Origin: Candidatus Roizmanbacteria bacterium UBA6242
Lineage (GTDB): Bacteria; Patescibacteriota; Microgenomatia; UBA1406; GWC2-37-13
Direction of reading: 5' to 3'
DNA: 23,562 nucleotides
NCBI GenBank assembly: GCA_002440905.1
Contig: DJWA01000009.1
Span: forward strand, 1-23,562
Shown: one piece after another, positions 1 to 7,437 of the stretch
Layout: the number at the start of each line of letters is the position of its first letter
How positions within the stretch are numbered: the first letter of the stretch is position 1
Position numbers and translations under genes: made by a program
The notes under the pieces: model-generated
Told to the model about the DNA's origin: nothing
Database searches by the model: none
What the model saw: only the letters and a program-made list of their open reading frames with translations

Positions 1-14
1 CCCTTTCCTTTATA

Positions 15-20
15 TATAAT
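15..20 (+). promoter_or_regulatory. -10 box for a leaderless transcript of the first phosphatase gene
   Basis: A perfect TATAAT ends 6 bp before the ATG at 27, which puts the expected transcription start on the start codon itself. The -35 region would fall outside the window. No Shine-Dalgarno sequence is present. Confidence 0.6.
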
Positions 21-26
21 AGTCCT

Positions 27-806
27 ATGGAGGACTACTCAAAAGAGCTCGCCTTTGCAAAAGACCTTGCTCTTAAGGCTGGAGAGATCATCCTTAGGAA
101 CTTCAGACATTCCACAATTACCGTAAAGGATAATCTTACGCCAGTCACTGAAACCGATATCGCAATAAGCCAAATGGTCATCAACTCAGTCAGGGAAAGT
201 TTCCCGAGCCATCGTGTTCTTGACGAAGAAATCCAAAATGTAAAAACCGATTCCGATTTTCTTTGGGTCTGCGACCCGATTGACGGTACGATTCCTTTCT
301 CGCACCATATCCCGGCCGCTATGTTTTCAATCGCCCTCTGCAAAAAGGGCGAGCCTGTCGTGGCCGTAATCTATGACCCCTTCATGAAAAGGCTATTACA
401 CACCGCGTCAGGCTTAGATTCGTATATGAATGACAAAGTCATCGGTGTCCGGAAAGAAAAGCTTGTTGCCGGTGACTATATATTCGGAAAACCGTACTGG
501 AAAGACGGTATCGATGCCGGTAAATTTATCTCACTCTTGAAGGAAAAAAAGTTGCGCGATTATATGGTGGGATCCCTTGTCTATGAGGGAATGATGGTGG
601 CGACTGGAGTCGTTAAGGCAATGATTACAATCGGAGCCAACGCCTGGGACCGGGCGGCCATCAAAATGATCATCGAAAATGCCGGGGGCAAGTGCACAGA
701 TGAGACAGGGGAGAGGTTAACAGTCTTTGGGAACCCAAAATATTTCATTGCACAAACGGGATTGTTCATGAAGAAATCCTCGGAATTGTCAATAAAAGTT
801 TATTGA
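27..806 (+). CDS. Inositol monophosphatase family phosphatase (paralog 1)
   Basis: Predicted Mg2+-dependent, Li+-sensitive-type sugar or inositol phosphate monophosphatase of 259 aa, the usual family length. Metal-binding signature DPIDGT lies at residues 83-88, preceded by an acidic pair E67-E68 in the place of the usual GEE (here DEE). The C-terminal metal motif is WDRAA at 207-211, followed by the AGG turn at 220-222. After DPIDGT the sequence is IPF rather than the TNF typical of true inositol phosphatases, so the substrate may differ (histidinol phosphate, PAP or another sugar phosphate are alternatives). There is no signal peptide, so it should be cytoplasmic. The ATG at 27 sits 6 bp after a perfect TATAAT (15-20), pointing to a leaderless message. 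The next gene starts 8 bp after the stop and is probably co-transcribed. A second paralog lies at 15662-16459. Confidence 0.9.
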   Translation: MEDYSKELAFAKDLALKAGEIILRNFRHSTITVKDNLTPVTETDIAISQMVINSVRESFPSHRVLDEEIQNVKTDSDFLWVCDPIDGTIPFSHHIPAAMFSIALCKKGEPVVAVIYDPFMKRLLHTASGLDSYMNDKVIGVRKEKLVAGDYIFGKPYWKDGIDAGKFISLLKEKKLRDYMVGSLVYEGMMVATGVVKAMITIGANAWDRAAIKMIIENAGGKCTDETGERLTVFGNPKYFIAQTGLFMKKSSELSIKVY

Positions 807-814
807 AAAAATAA

Positions 815-1876
815 ATGGCCAAAAAAGGAAAAAAACCTTTCAACAAAATCCTGTACCTTTTGATATTCTGTCTGACAGTTGTCGCTGTAAGTATCGGGCT
901 GAAGACCGGAAAACTTATCTTCAATAATAATGCCGCTTTTAATCCCGAATGCTTTAGATACCCTTGTCCGACATCATCTACAAAAACCATTGGCACAGTA
1001 GCTATTGGGTTTATGGGAGATTTGAGTATCGGTAGATACGTAAACAAACGGGCATACGACAGCAAATCTTTTGATTTGTTCGATTCAAAAATGGAGTCCT
1101 TCCTGAAGTCCAACTTCCTAAATGTTGCCAATTTCGAAAGTTCGATTATCGGCAGAAACGCCCAAGGAGTCCTTCAATGCCCTATAAGCGGTTCCGGCGG
1201 TTTGATGATCCTATGCGGCCTTCCAGACTTTGTGCCGGAGTTATCTCGAAATAATTTTATTTTTACCCTGGCCAACAACCATATAAATGATTTTTCATCG
1301 ATTAACGGAAAGGAAAGAACGATGGGGGAGTTGGATAAATACCACATTCCCTATTACTATTCCCATGACCTTAAAACTGAATTTATCGTCAAAGAAAAAA
1401 ATAATATCAAGTTTGGGTTTTTGGGAATTGACTTAGTCCAACATATGAGTTTCAATCAAACGTCTTTTGACAGAATCAAAAAACTTATTAATAAGTACGA
1501 CCGGCAGGTTGACTGGTTAATTTTATCGCTTCATTGGGGACAGGAATATGTTTCAAAACCTTCAAAAACACAAGTGGAATATGCTCACGCTTTTATTGAT
1601 GCCGGAGCAGATATTATCCACGGTCACCACCCTCACGTTCTCCAACCTTATGAACGATACAAAAACAAATTTATATTTTATTCACTCGGTAACTTTGTAT
1701 TTGACCAGGACTTCCAGGAAAGTACGAGAACGTCATCGGTCTATCGAGTAATCTTCACCAAGGATTTAATCAACAAGGTTACAGAATACAAGATATCAAT
1801 TCCTAAAGATGGGAGGACAAAACTGTCGTCACCGGAAACAATTTATGACAAAACTGATCGGCCGAGGGTCCAATAA
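815..1876 (+). CDS. CapA family (PGA_cap) metallophosphoesterase-like protein, membrane anchored
   Basis: A 353-aa protein of the CapA / poly-gamma-glutamate capsule synthesis family, which has a calcineurin-like metallophosphoesterase fold. One N-terminal membrane helix (about residues 11-29) with a basic N-terminus predicts an anchored, extracytoplasmic domain. Family motifs appear in order: GFMGDLSIG with D69, NFESS at 106-110, ANNHINDF at 153-160, SLHWGQE at 238-244, HGHHPH at 269-274 and SLGNFVFDQ at 290-298. The Asp, Asn and His residues of these motifs would form the two-metal centre. In Bacillus CapA takes part in polyglutamate export or anchoring; in this lineage the substrate is unknown and there are no capB or capC neighbours. 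It follows the phosphatase gene by 8 bp with no clear ribosome binding site. The convergent transporter gene ends 64 bp downstream. Confidence 0.88.
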   Translation: MAKKGKKPFNKILYLLIFCLTVVAVSIGLKTGKLIFNNNAAFNPECFRYPCPTSSTKTIGTVAIGFMGDLSIGRYVNKRAYDSKSFDLFDSKMESFLKSNFLNVANFESSIIGRNAQGVLQCPISGSGGLMILCGLPDFVPELSRNNFIFTLANNHINDFSSINGKERTMGELDKYHIPYYYSHDLKTEFIVKEKNNIKFGFLGIDLVQHMSFNQTSFDRIKKLINKYDRQVDWLILSLHWGQEYVSKPSKTQVEYAHAFIDAGADIIHGHHPHVLQPYERYKNKFIFYSLGNFVFDQDFQESTRTSSVYRVIFTKDLINKVTEYKISIPKDGRTKLSSPETIYDKTDRPRVQ

Positions 1877-1940
1877 TAAACATCGTATAAAAAAATTGAA
1901 ATGAGTGTCTGAAAAAGTTGCTACTTAATTAGATGGCTGA

Positions 1941-2804
1941 TCATTTAGTAAGCTGCATCGCAGACCAGATCATGACAGCTGTCGCTCCAAACCTGATGGC
2001 ATAAATTTTTAAAGTATGTTTCTCCAAAAGCTTTGGGGCAAAGATCGAGAACATGAAAGCCAGGACCATCGAAAAAGGAGTATTCATAATGAGGGAGCTT
2101 ATAGCCAGATTGGCGCCATAGGCAATATTGGCCGAAAACCTTGACACCGTATCGAGAACCCCCATCAGGGCAATAGGCATAATATGACCACTGTTCATCT
2201 TCTTGAATTCCTTAACAAAAAGAGGAATCGTTGGAATAACCAAGGCGGCGCTTAAGACTACCGACCAAAGGTTAGTCGACCAGAGTCCGTTATTCATGAC
2301 TGATACCTTAATAAATGAATTATAAACGGCAAGCATCAGGGCGGTGGCGATCCCCAGAAAAACATCCCACCTAAAAAAAGATTTGATCTTGAACTTCTCA
2401 TCCAGGGACGTGAAAACACCGGCGACAATGATCAATGCAATGAATACTAACTGGTTCATCTGAAAAGTTTCGTTAAAAAATAGGACGCCGATCAAAACGG
2501 CAAAAATTCCCCTGAAACTGAAAAGGGGTGTTAAGGTAGATATGTCCAGGGCATAGGTAGCGAAAATCCAGAAAATATTAAATAAAGTGAGAAACAAGGC
2601 GGCAAGAAAAACCGACACCCAGTCCGAAGGAATCGTAGCATTATTTGCCAATGCCGGAGGGATCGTGAAAAGCAAGGTGACCATAGACAGTAGGAAATTA
2701 AAAAGCCAAGGATTGGAAATTGAATGTTTGGAAGTCAGTTTGGCGGTGACGACAAAAAATCCTGATACAAAAGATCCGATCCAAGCGTATACGTAAAAAG
2801 GCAT
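1941..2804 (-). CDS. EamA/DMT-superfamily transporter, 10 TM
   Basis: A 287-aa, very hydrophobic protein with about ten membrane helices, arranged as two five-helix halves, as in drug/metabolite (EamA-type) transporters. A turn rich in charged residues (around 135-145, DEKFKIKSFFRWD) separates the halves. The motif GVLFFNETFQMNQL near residues 107-120 resembles the conserved end of an EamA repeat, where a Glu follows the helix (Gxxx..E). Substrate cannot be inferred. The ATG at 2804 is chosen because a perfect TATAAT lies 8 bp upstream. That box overlaps the stop codon of the upstream glycosylase gene, so this gene has its own promoter although it also lies downstream in the same direction. 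It converges with the CapA gene. Confidence 0.85.
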   Translation of the reverse strand: MPFYVYAWIGSFVSGFFVVTAKLTSKHSISNPWLFNFLLSMVTLLFTIPPALANNATIPSDWVSVFLAALFLTLFNIFWIFATYALDISTLTPLFSFRGIFAVLIGVLFFNETFQMNQLVFIALIIVAGVFTSLDEKFKIKSFFRWDVFLGIATALMLAVYNSFIKVSVMNNGLWSTNLWSVVLSAALVIPTIPLFVKEFKKMNSGHIMPIALMGVLDTVSRFSANIAYGANLAISSLIMNTPFSMVLAFMFSIFAPKLLEKHTLKIYAIRFGATAVMIWSAMQLTK

Positions 2805-2812
2805 AATGTTAG

Positions 2813-2818
2813 ATTATA
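2813..2818 (-). promoter_or_regulatory. -10 box for the EamA transporter gene, overlapping the alkA stop
   Basis: On the minus strand this is TATAAT, ending 8 bp before the ATG at 2804. It overlaps the TAA stop (2814-2816) of the upstream DNA glycosylase gene, so the transporter promoter is embedded in that gene's 3' end. Confidence 0.55.
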
Positions 2819-3422
2819 CCACTTCCAAACTTTGCCATAGGACAAGGGAAGCATAGGTCCTGTAAGGCGCCCACTTGGAAACGATTCGTGAAATTGTCCG
2901 AGGAGATGGATCTTTTTTGAACCCGTATATTTTTTTGATCGCTTTTCTTAAACCCAGATCTCCAGGCGAAAAAACGTCAGGACGGAGTAGCGTGAACATA
3001 AGAAACATCTCGGCTGTCCACGGCCCAATCCCTTTGATCTTTACAAGCTCTTGTTTTATCTTTGCATCCGGCATTTCGTCAATTCTATCTAAATCCAATG
3101 TTTTATTTTGTACTGCCGCTGCCAAATTTTTCACGTATCTGGCTTTGGAATTTGACATGCCAACCGACAGAAGCTTTTCGTGGGGAGTCGACAGGACCGC
3201 TTTCGGATTGACACCTTCTGTTTTATACAGCTTCGTGAAGCGAGTGAAAATCGTGTCACCGGCTGCCGTCGATAACTGCTGACTGATAATTTCCCGGCAC
3301 AGGCGAAGAAAATAATTTTTTGTACCGCCTTTCTTGTAATGGGTAAGGCTTTTTACCTTTACGGCAAAGGTATAAAGAAGAGGATCTTTGTTTCTAAAAT
3401 GTTCGAGAATTTCTTTATCCAT
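2814..3422 (-). CDS. DNA-3-methyladenine glycosylase II-like (AlkA, HhH-GPD family)
   Basis: A 202-aa base-excision repair glycosylase of the HhH-GPD superfamily. The helix-hairpin-helix is LVKIKGIGPWTAEMFLMF at residues 126-143, and the catalytic Asp of the GPD-type motif is probably D155 in FSPGDLGLRKA. The early EIISQQLS at 44-51 matches the conserved I.QQ(L/I)S segment of AlkA-type enzymes. There are no four C-terminal cysteines, so it is not a Nth/MutY FeS glycosylase. Its length fits the catalytic core of AlkA without E. coli's extra N-terminal domain. It would remove alkylated purines from DNA. Only 5 bp separate it from the stop of the upstream radical SAM gene, so the two are almost certainly one operon with a shared DNA-repair theme. 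Confidence 0.9.
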   Translation of the reverse strand: MDKEILEHFRNKDPLLYTFAVKVKSLTHYKKGGTKNYFLRLCREIISQQLSTAAGDTIFTRFTKLYKTEGVNPKAVLSTPHEKLLSVGMSNSKARYVKNLAAAVQNKTLDLDRIDEMPDAKIKQELVKIKGIGPWTAEMFLMFTLLRPDVFSPGDLGLRKAIKKIYGFKKDPSPRTISRIVSKWAPYRTYASLVLWQSLEVV

Positions 3423-3427
3423 ATTGT

Positions 3428-4288
3428 CTACTTTAGTTTTTGAAATTCTTTATGGAAAATCACCATGTCCTTCAACAGATTCATTTTATATTTTTTGATC
3501 AGTGATTTTATTTTCGTCTCGAGCTCTATCCGGTAATCCTTAGACTGGGAAGAGTAGAATTTTTCAAGAATATCGCTATCCAAATCTTTCATTTCGGTCA
3601 GCAACCTCTGCCTTATATATTTGGCGAGATTCAAATGCTCGATGAATATGTCTTTTGTTCCCGTTGCCTTTATCTCCCTGAAAAGATTTTCAAGTTCTTC
3701 AGTTTGAGAAACAAAGTGGGGGAGAAGCGGTCCTATAAAAGCGTAGGTTTTAATTCCTTCGGAATTTAATTTTTTCAAAGTTTGCAAACGAACAGTTACA
3801 CCCGGGGCGTTCTTTTCAAAATATCTAGATATCCCATCTGACGTTGAAGTTATCGTTAGTCCGACAATGACATGCTTCAATCTTTTGAATACGTCTATAT
3901 CCCTAACAGCCAAGTTGGATTTCGTGAGAATGGAAACAACTCCCGAAAACCCATAATCGGCGAGGACCTCAAGACAACGCCTCGTCAATTTGTATTTTCC
4001 TTCCTCACCCTGGTAAGGATCGGTTACGGAGCTCAAGAATATCTCCTTACCCGCTCCTTTATTCTTGAGTTTTTTTATTTCTTTCTTTAGAAGCTCTGGG
4101 GCGTTAACTTTGGCATAGACGTATTCACCCCAATCGTATATGGTCTTGCCCACAAACCTTCCCATAAATGAGGCGTAACAATATTTACAGGCGAACCGGC
4201 AGCCGATATACGGGTTTATGACGTAATCTATCCCCGGTATCCCGCAGGGAGTGAGAATGGTTTTCGCATTAACTTCCTTAAAGTCCAT
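3428..4288 (-). CDS. SPL-type (COG1533) radical SAM protein
   Basis: A 286-aa radical SAM enzyme. The FeS-binding motif C-x3-C-x2-C is at C30, C34 and C37 (GCRFACKYCYASF). Next comes the SVTDPYQGEEGKYKLTR segment at about 87-103, diagnostic of the spore-photoproduct-lyase-like COG1533 group. A third conserved segment, SILTKSNLAVRD, starts near 119 and precedes the strand VGLTITSTSD. True SplB repairs spore photoproduct in Firmicutes; this relative lives outside sporeformers, so its substrate is unknown. A nucleic-acid repair role is inferred from the adjacent glycosylase gene (5-bp gap). The start at 4288 lies 6 bp after TATACT, with a perfect TTGACA 16 bp further upstream, the best promoter in the window. 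Confidence 0.88.
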   Translation of the reverse strand: MDFKEVNAKTILTPCGIPGIDYVINPYIGCRFACKYCYASFMGRFVGKTIYDWGEYVYAKVNAPELLKKEIKKLKNKGAGKEIFLSSVTDPYQGEEGKYKLTRRCLEVLADYGFSGVVSILTKSNLAVRDIDVFKRLKHVIVGLTITSTSDGISRYFEKNAPGVTVRLQTLKKLNSEGIKTYAFIGPLLPHFVSQTEELENLFREIKATGTKDIFIEHLNLAKYIRQRLLTEMKDLDSDILEKFYSSQSKDYRIELETKIKSLIKKYKMNLLKDMVIFHKEFQKLK

Positions 4289-4294
4289 AGTTCA

Positions 4295-4322
4295 AGTATA
4301 GTAAACTTCCGTTCACTGTCAA
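4295..4322 (-). promoter_or_regulatory. Promoter of the radical SAM-alkA operon
   Basis: Minus-strand -35 TTGACA (4317-4322), a 16-bp spacer, then -10 TATACT (4295-4300). The -10 ends 6 bp before the ATG at 4288, so the transcript should be leaderless. It lies back to back with the promoter of the plus-strand gene at 4363. Confidence 0.7.
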
Positions 4323-4329
4323 GGAATTA

Positions 4330-4356
4330 TTGAAAAATCCTTACAAAGTGTATAAT
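4330..4356 (+). promoter_or_regulatory. Promoter of the unrecognised 220-aa gene
   Basis: A perfect TATAAT (4351-4356) ends 6 bp before the ATG at 4363. A TTGAAA (4330-4335) lies upstream with a short 15-bp spacer. This TTG is also a possible in-frame start codon, but using it would place the start inside the promoter, so the ATG is preferred. Confidence 0.6.
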
Positions 4357-4362
4357 TTATTC

Positions 4363-5025
4363 ATGGCGATAGACATCCAGGGAATACCGGATAAAATACA
4401 GTTTGCCGTGGACGGCAAGTATGAAAATGCTTGGGTTATTGACATAAACGACCCGAGACCAACGGAAGAACAACTTCAGGACTATCTTATCAAGGAGGAA
4501 TTCAGCGAGCTCGTTGTCGAATACATCTGGCGAAGTTCCGATGGCGAGAATGCCAACGTCGTTACTATTGGTAAAAACGACAACCTGCTTGCCAAGAATT
4601 CTATCGACTTCATGAAACTAACACTTGATGTTTTTTACGATTATGGAAATTTTGAAGATTTCGTCAATTATATAGATCGGAAAATTATCGGATTCGATTT
4701 TCTTTTCAAGGCTCCTCTTGATGCTATACGGGTCGGGGTTTTAAACCATTGGTTTTCGGTCGGACCAGTTGATCTTTGGAGAAGGGGAGAGATCCTTCCG
4801 ACTCTTGAATCCATTAAAACAAAGGTCGCTACCAACCCTCGTCTGACGCCGACCAGTCTCAACTACCAGGCAATCGCTTTTATCTTCAATCTAGACCGAA
4901 AATTAAGGGGCCCTTACCATGTTATAAAAGCACCGGCGGCAAAAAAGACGGAAGCCGGGTGGGAAATAGATTGTGAAAAGTCATACAACCTCATAAGTAA
5001 TTGGGTCAAACTTCTCCATACTTAA
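4363..5025 (+). CDS. Hypothetical soluble protein, function not recognised
   Basis: A 220-aa protein I do not recognise. It has no signal peptide or membrane helix and is likely cytoplasmic. The N-terminal half is acidic with several beta-like stretches (AWVIDINDPRPTEEQLQDYL, ELVVEYIWRS). The middle carries an aromatic-rich segment (FYDYGNFEDFVNYIDRKIIGFDFLF, about residues 90-115), followed by the helix-like ESIKTKVATNPRLTPTSLNYQAIAFIFN. The NHWFSVGPVDLWRRGE block (near 125-140) looks conserved by eye because of its Trp and Gly content. An upstream TTG at 4330 would add 11 residues but overlaps the promoter. It is divergent from the radical SAM operon and convergent with the chromate-transporter gene. 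Its codon use resembles its neighbours, so I take it as a real gene. Confidence 0.75.
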   Translation: MAIDIQGIPDKIQFAVDGKYENAWVIDINDPRPTEEQLQDYLIKEEFSELVVEYIWRSSDGENANVVTIGKNDNLLAKNSIDFMKLTLDVFYDYGNFEDFVNYIDRKIIGFDFLFKAPLDAIRVGVLNHWFSVGPVDLWRRGEILPTLESIKTKVATNPRLTPTSLNYQAIAFIFNLDRKLRGPYHVIKAPAAKKTEAGWEIDCEKSYNLISNWVKLLHT

Positions 5026-5111
5026 TAAGAATTGTTAACTTCAACTTGAAACGTATTTGGACAAATTCTTAGAGTTTGATTTCCCAAAAAATAAGATTGT
5101 TGCCGATGTTA

Positions 5112-6326
5112 TTAAAAATACATCTCAACAAGAGAGTAGGCGAGCGTCGTAACGATGGCCGGAACCAGCCCTCTATGGCTTCTGAAGATCAATAGCGACA
5201 GAAAGACAAAAAGCAAGATGGGTTCCCAACCGGTCATTATGTTCGGAATTCGCTGAATAATTAAAACAAGAAGAATTCCCATAAATCCGGCAAGAAAACC
5301 CCTGAACGTGCTTCTTATGATTCCCAGATGTTTTATCCTATCGTAAACCTTCCCGAATATGATAACCAATAGAAACGACGGGATTATTATAGCAACCGTA
5401 GATACGAAAGCTCCGGCGATACCGGCAACTCTGTATCCAAAAAAGGCCGCCGAGTTGAGAATCGGACCGGGCGTGATTTGGCTGATTGACATCCCGTCCC
5501 AAAACTGTTGACTTGTGAACCAACCGTGTTGCACAACCAGGTTGTTTTCCATAAGGGGAATGGCGGCGACACCGCCACCAAATGCCAGAGCGCCGATCTT
5601 AAGAAAGGAGGAAAATAATTCCCATAGAGGTTGGGATATGTAAAACACCGATATGGCAAAAAACCCCATGGACATAAGAAGAAGAGCCCAGGCCTTTTTT
5701 CTCAAAAAAAGCTTTCCCATTTTTATCTCCGTATAGCTAAGCGTATCTTTGAGAAATCCGGTAACGAAATATATAAGTATCCCCAGTAGTCCAGATATCA
5801 TAATTATGATAACAATCGGCAGGTGGGTAAAATAATATAGCGTGCCGCATATCAAAGTCACCAGGATTCCCCGGAAATCAACCTTGCCATCCCTCAAATA
5901 GATTGATTTACCAACGCTTATGAAGGCACTTGTCAAAAGGGCAACCAAAAGAATATTGAGGTTTTTGACCGTCTGGTTTATGATCGAAAGGTTGCCATAG
6001 CGGAAGTAAACCATCGACAACACATTCGTCAAGACAAAAGCCGGGAGTATATAAATGGCGACGCTAAAGATCGCCCCTATAAGACCAGCTTTAAGATAAC
6101 TAAAGTAGGCGATCATACTGATAATCGTTGACCCTGGTAAGACTTGAGCTAAACCCAACGACTGGAGGAATTTCTTTTCATCGACAATTTTATGATGCCC
6201 AACGTATTCGTTTTTGATTTGCTGAATAACAGCCATGCCTCCGTATCCGGTCAGACCCATAAATAAGGCAAGTTTATACAAAAGAAGGTTATTCTTAATA
6301 TTGTCTATGATTTTTTTCTTCATCAT
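5112..6326 (-). CDS. chrA: Chromate transporter family protein (CHR, two-domain ChrA type)
   Basis: A 404-aa polytopic membrane protein with the duplicated architecture of long-chain CHR family transporters. The N-terminal half holds GLTGYGGMAVIQQIK (about 19-33) and AQVLPGSTIISMIAYFSY (54-71). The C-terminal half repeats these as FGGGVAAIPLMENNLV and QITPGPILNSAAFFGYRVAG. The F/YGGG..A and Q..PGP motifs are diagnostic. In Pseudomonas ChrA exports chromate; in CPR bacteria the natural substrate could be sulfate or another oxyanion. The start is one of two adjacent ATGs (6326 or 6323). TATAAT on the minus strand at 6341-6346, about 14 bp upstream, and a second copy at 6348-6353 are the likely -10 elements. 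It is divergent from cutA. Confidence 0.88.
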   Translation of the reverse strand: MMKKKIIDNIKNNLLLYKLALFMGLTGYGGMAVIQQIKNEYVGHHKIVDEKKFLQSLGLAQVLPGSTIISMIAYFSYLKAGLIGAIFSVAIYILPAFVLTNVLSMVYFRYGNLSIINQTVKNLNILLVALLTSAFISVGKSIYLRDGKVDFRGILVTLICGTLYYFTHLPIVIIIMISGLLGILIYFVTGFLKDTLSYTEIKMGKLFLRKKAWALLLMSMGFFAISVFYISQPLWELFSSFLKIGALAFGGGVAAIPLMENNLVVQHGWFTSQQFWDGMSISQITPGPILNSAAFFGYRVAGIAGAFVSTVAIIIPSFLLVIIFGKVYDRIKHLGIIRSTFRGFLAGFMGILLVLIIQRIPNIMTGWEPILLFVFLSLLIFRSHRGLVPAIVTTLAYSLVEMYF

Positions 6327-6340
6327 TTATTCAACCAGTA

Positions 6341-6353
6341 ATTATAAATTATA
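6341..6353 (-). promoter_or_regulatory. Tandem -10 boxes upstream of the chromate transporter gene
   Basis: Two TATAAT hexamers read on the minus strand (6341-6346 and 6348-6353), 14 and 21 bp before the first ATG. The nearer one would give a leader of roughly 7 nt. Confidence 0.4.
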
Positions 6354-6394
6354 AGATATTGACGCCTTTATTTCTGTAAGATTTGAAATTAAGC

Positions 6395-6400
6395 TATAAT
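6395..6400 (+). promoter_or_regulatory. -10 box of the cutA-dsbA-like operon
   Basis: A perfect TATAAT ends 6 bp before the ATG at 6407. The predicted transcription start coincides with this ATG, which decides it over the ATG at 6401 and the upstream in-frame TTG at 6383. No convincing -35 was found. Confidence 0.55.
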
Positions 6401-6406
6401 ATGTCT

Positions 6407-6745
6407 ATGAAAATGGTCATCGTTTATATAACTTGCGGATCTGTGACTGAAGCCAGAAAAATCGGCCGGATTCTGCTTAAAAAAAGGCTGGCGGCTTGCA
6501 TAAATATTCTACCCCATATGGAGTCTCTTTCACTCTGGCCTCCGAAAACCGGAAAAATAGAGTCGGCTAAAGAAACGGTTCTTCTAGCTAAAAGCCTTGT
6601 TTCTAGATTTGATGAGTTGGAGAAGGAAGTGTTGAGAATCCACTCCTATAATACCCCAGCAATTATTGCCTTACCCACCGGTAAGGTGAGCAATAAATAT
6701 TACGATTGGATCGAGGGAGAGCTATCTGATAAAATTGGAGAATGA
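6407..6745 (+). CDS. cutA: CutA-like divalent cation tolerance protein
   Basis: A 112-aa protein of the CutA1 family, small trimeric cytoplasmic proteins linked in E. coli to copper tolerance but of uncertain biochemical role. The family signature is present throughout. The sequence opens with MVIVYITCGSVTEARKIGR, then has LLKKRLAACINILPHMESLSLWP (about 24-46), where RLAAC.N is the hallmark, then ETVLLAKS and the C-terminal HSYNTPAIIALPTGKVSNKYYDWI. Length matches the family. In-frame candidates upstream (TTG 6383, ATG 6401) overlap or abut the -10 box, so 6407 is chosen; ATG 6413 is also possible. The stop overlaps the start of the DsbA-like gene by 4 bp, implying translational coupling. Confidence 0.93.
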   Translation: MKMVIVYITCGSVTEARKIGRILLKKRLAACINILPHMESLSLWPPKTGKIESAKETVLLAKSLVSRFDELEKEVLRIHSYNTPAIIALPTGKVSNKYYDWIEGELSDKIGE

Positions 6746-7371
6746 ACACCAAAAACATTTTAATAGGTATTAGCGCTATATTCGGTACTTTCATAATTCT
6801 TTTTTTCGCCTACAAATTGACCAACACGCCGGTTGTATCTGATTTCCTCGAAGTAAACGTTATAAGAAAAACCGACAACGTTAAATGGAAAGCTGACAGC
6901 AAGAATATTCTTGTTGAATACAGCGACCTTCAATGCCCGGCCTGCAAAGCGTTTAATTCCTTCCTAATTGACCTTGAAAAAACCGCAACCCCTAATGCCG
7001 CTCTGGTTTTCCGACATTTTCCGTTATACCAAATCCACCCAAATGCTTTTTCGGCATCATATGCGGCCGAAGCTGCCGGACTCCAGAATAAATTCTGGGA
7101 GATGGAATCGGCGCTATACGACAAACAGTTGGAGTGGAGCGGTCTACCCAATCCTAAGGAATATTTCGTCAAATTAGCAAAATCGCTTGAACTTGATGTT
7201 GAGAAGTTTACCAAAGACATGGATTCACAAGCGGTCAAAGACAAGGTCCAAGCCGACGTATCTGAGGCCGAAAAGATCGGGATCAATTCTACCCCGACCT
7301 TTATACTAAACGGCAAAAAGGTCGAAGTTGCAACCATGGACGAATTCAAACAGTTGATTTTGTCTCTATAA
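6742..7371 (+). CDS. DsbA-family thioredoxin-fold oxidoreductase, membrane anchored
   Basis: A 209-aa protein with one N-terminal helix (about residues 5-25) that should anchor a periplasmic-side DsbA/thioredoxin domain. The redox motif C65-P-A-C68 follows the strand LVEYSDLQ. The cis-proline loop is STPTF with P185, in the strand-turn FILNGKKV. The helical insertion between them (FPLYQIHPNAFSASYAAEAAG to about 175) is typical of the Thioredoxin_4/DsbA group found in Gram-positive and CPR genomes. It probably forms or shuffles disulfides in exported proteins. No DsbB or VKOR partner is visible in the window. Its ATG overlaps the cutA stop as ATGA. A GGAG lies just before the start, too close for a normal ribosome binding site. 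Confidence 0.9.
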   Translation: MNTKNILIGISAIFGTFIILFFAYKLTNTPVVSDFLEVNVIRKTDNVKWKADSKNILVEYSDLQCPACKAFNSFLIDLEKTATPNAALVFRHFPLYQIHPNAFSASYAAEAAGLQNKFWEMESALYDKQLEWSGLPNPKEYFVKLAKSLELDVEKFTKDMDSQAVKDKVQADVSEAEKIGINSTPTFILNGKKVEVATMDEFKQLILSL

Positions 7372-7437
7372 GCCATCCCGCCATAGACGGGGTATTAAAG
7401 AACTTATAGAATGAGACTTTTTTGATTTAACGTTATA

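Noticed and set aside
7375..7392. Possible terminator hairpin ATCCCG/CGGGGT after the DsbA-like gene
   Set aside because: The stem is only about 6 bp with a G-U pair and there is no T-run after it.
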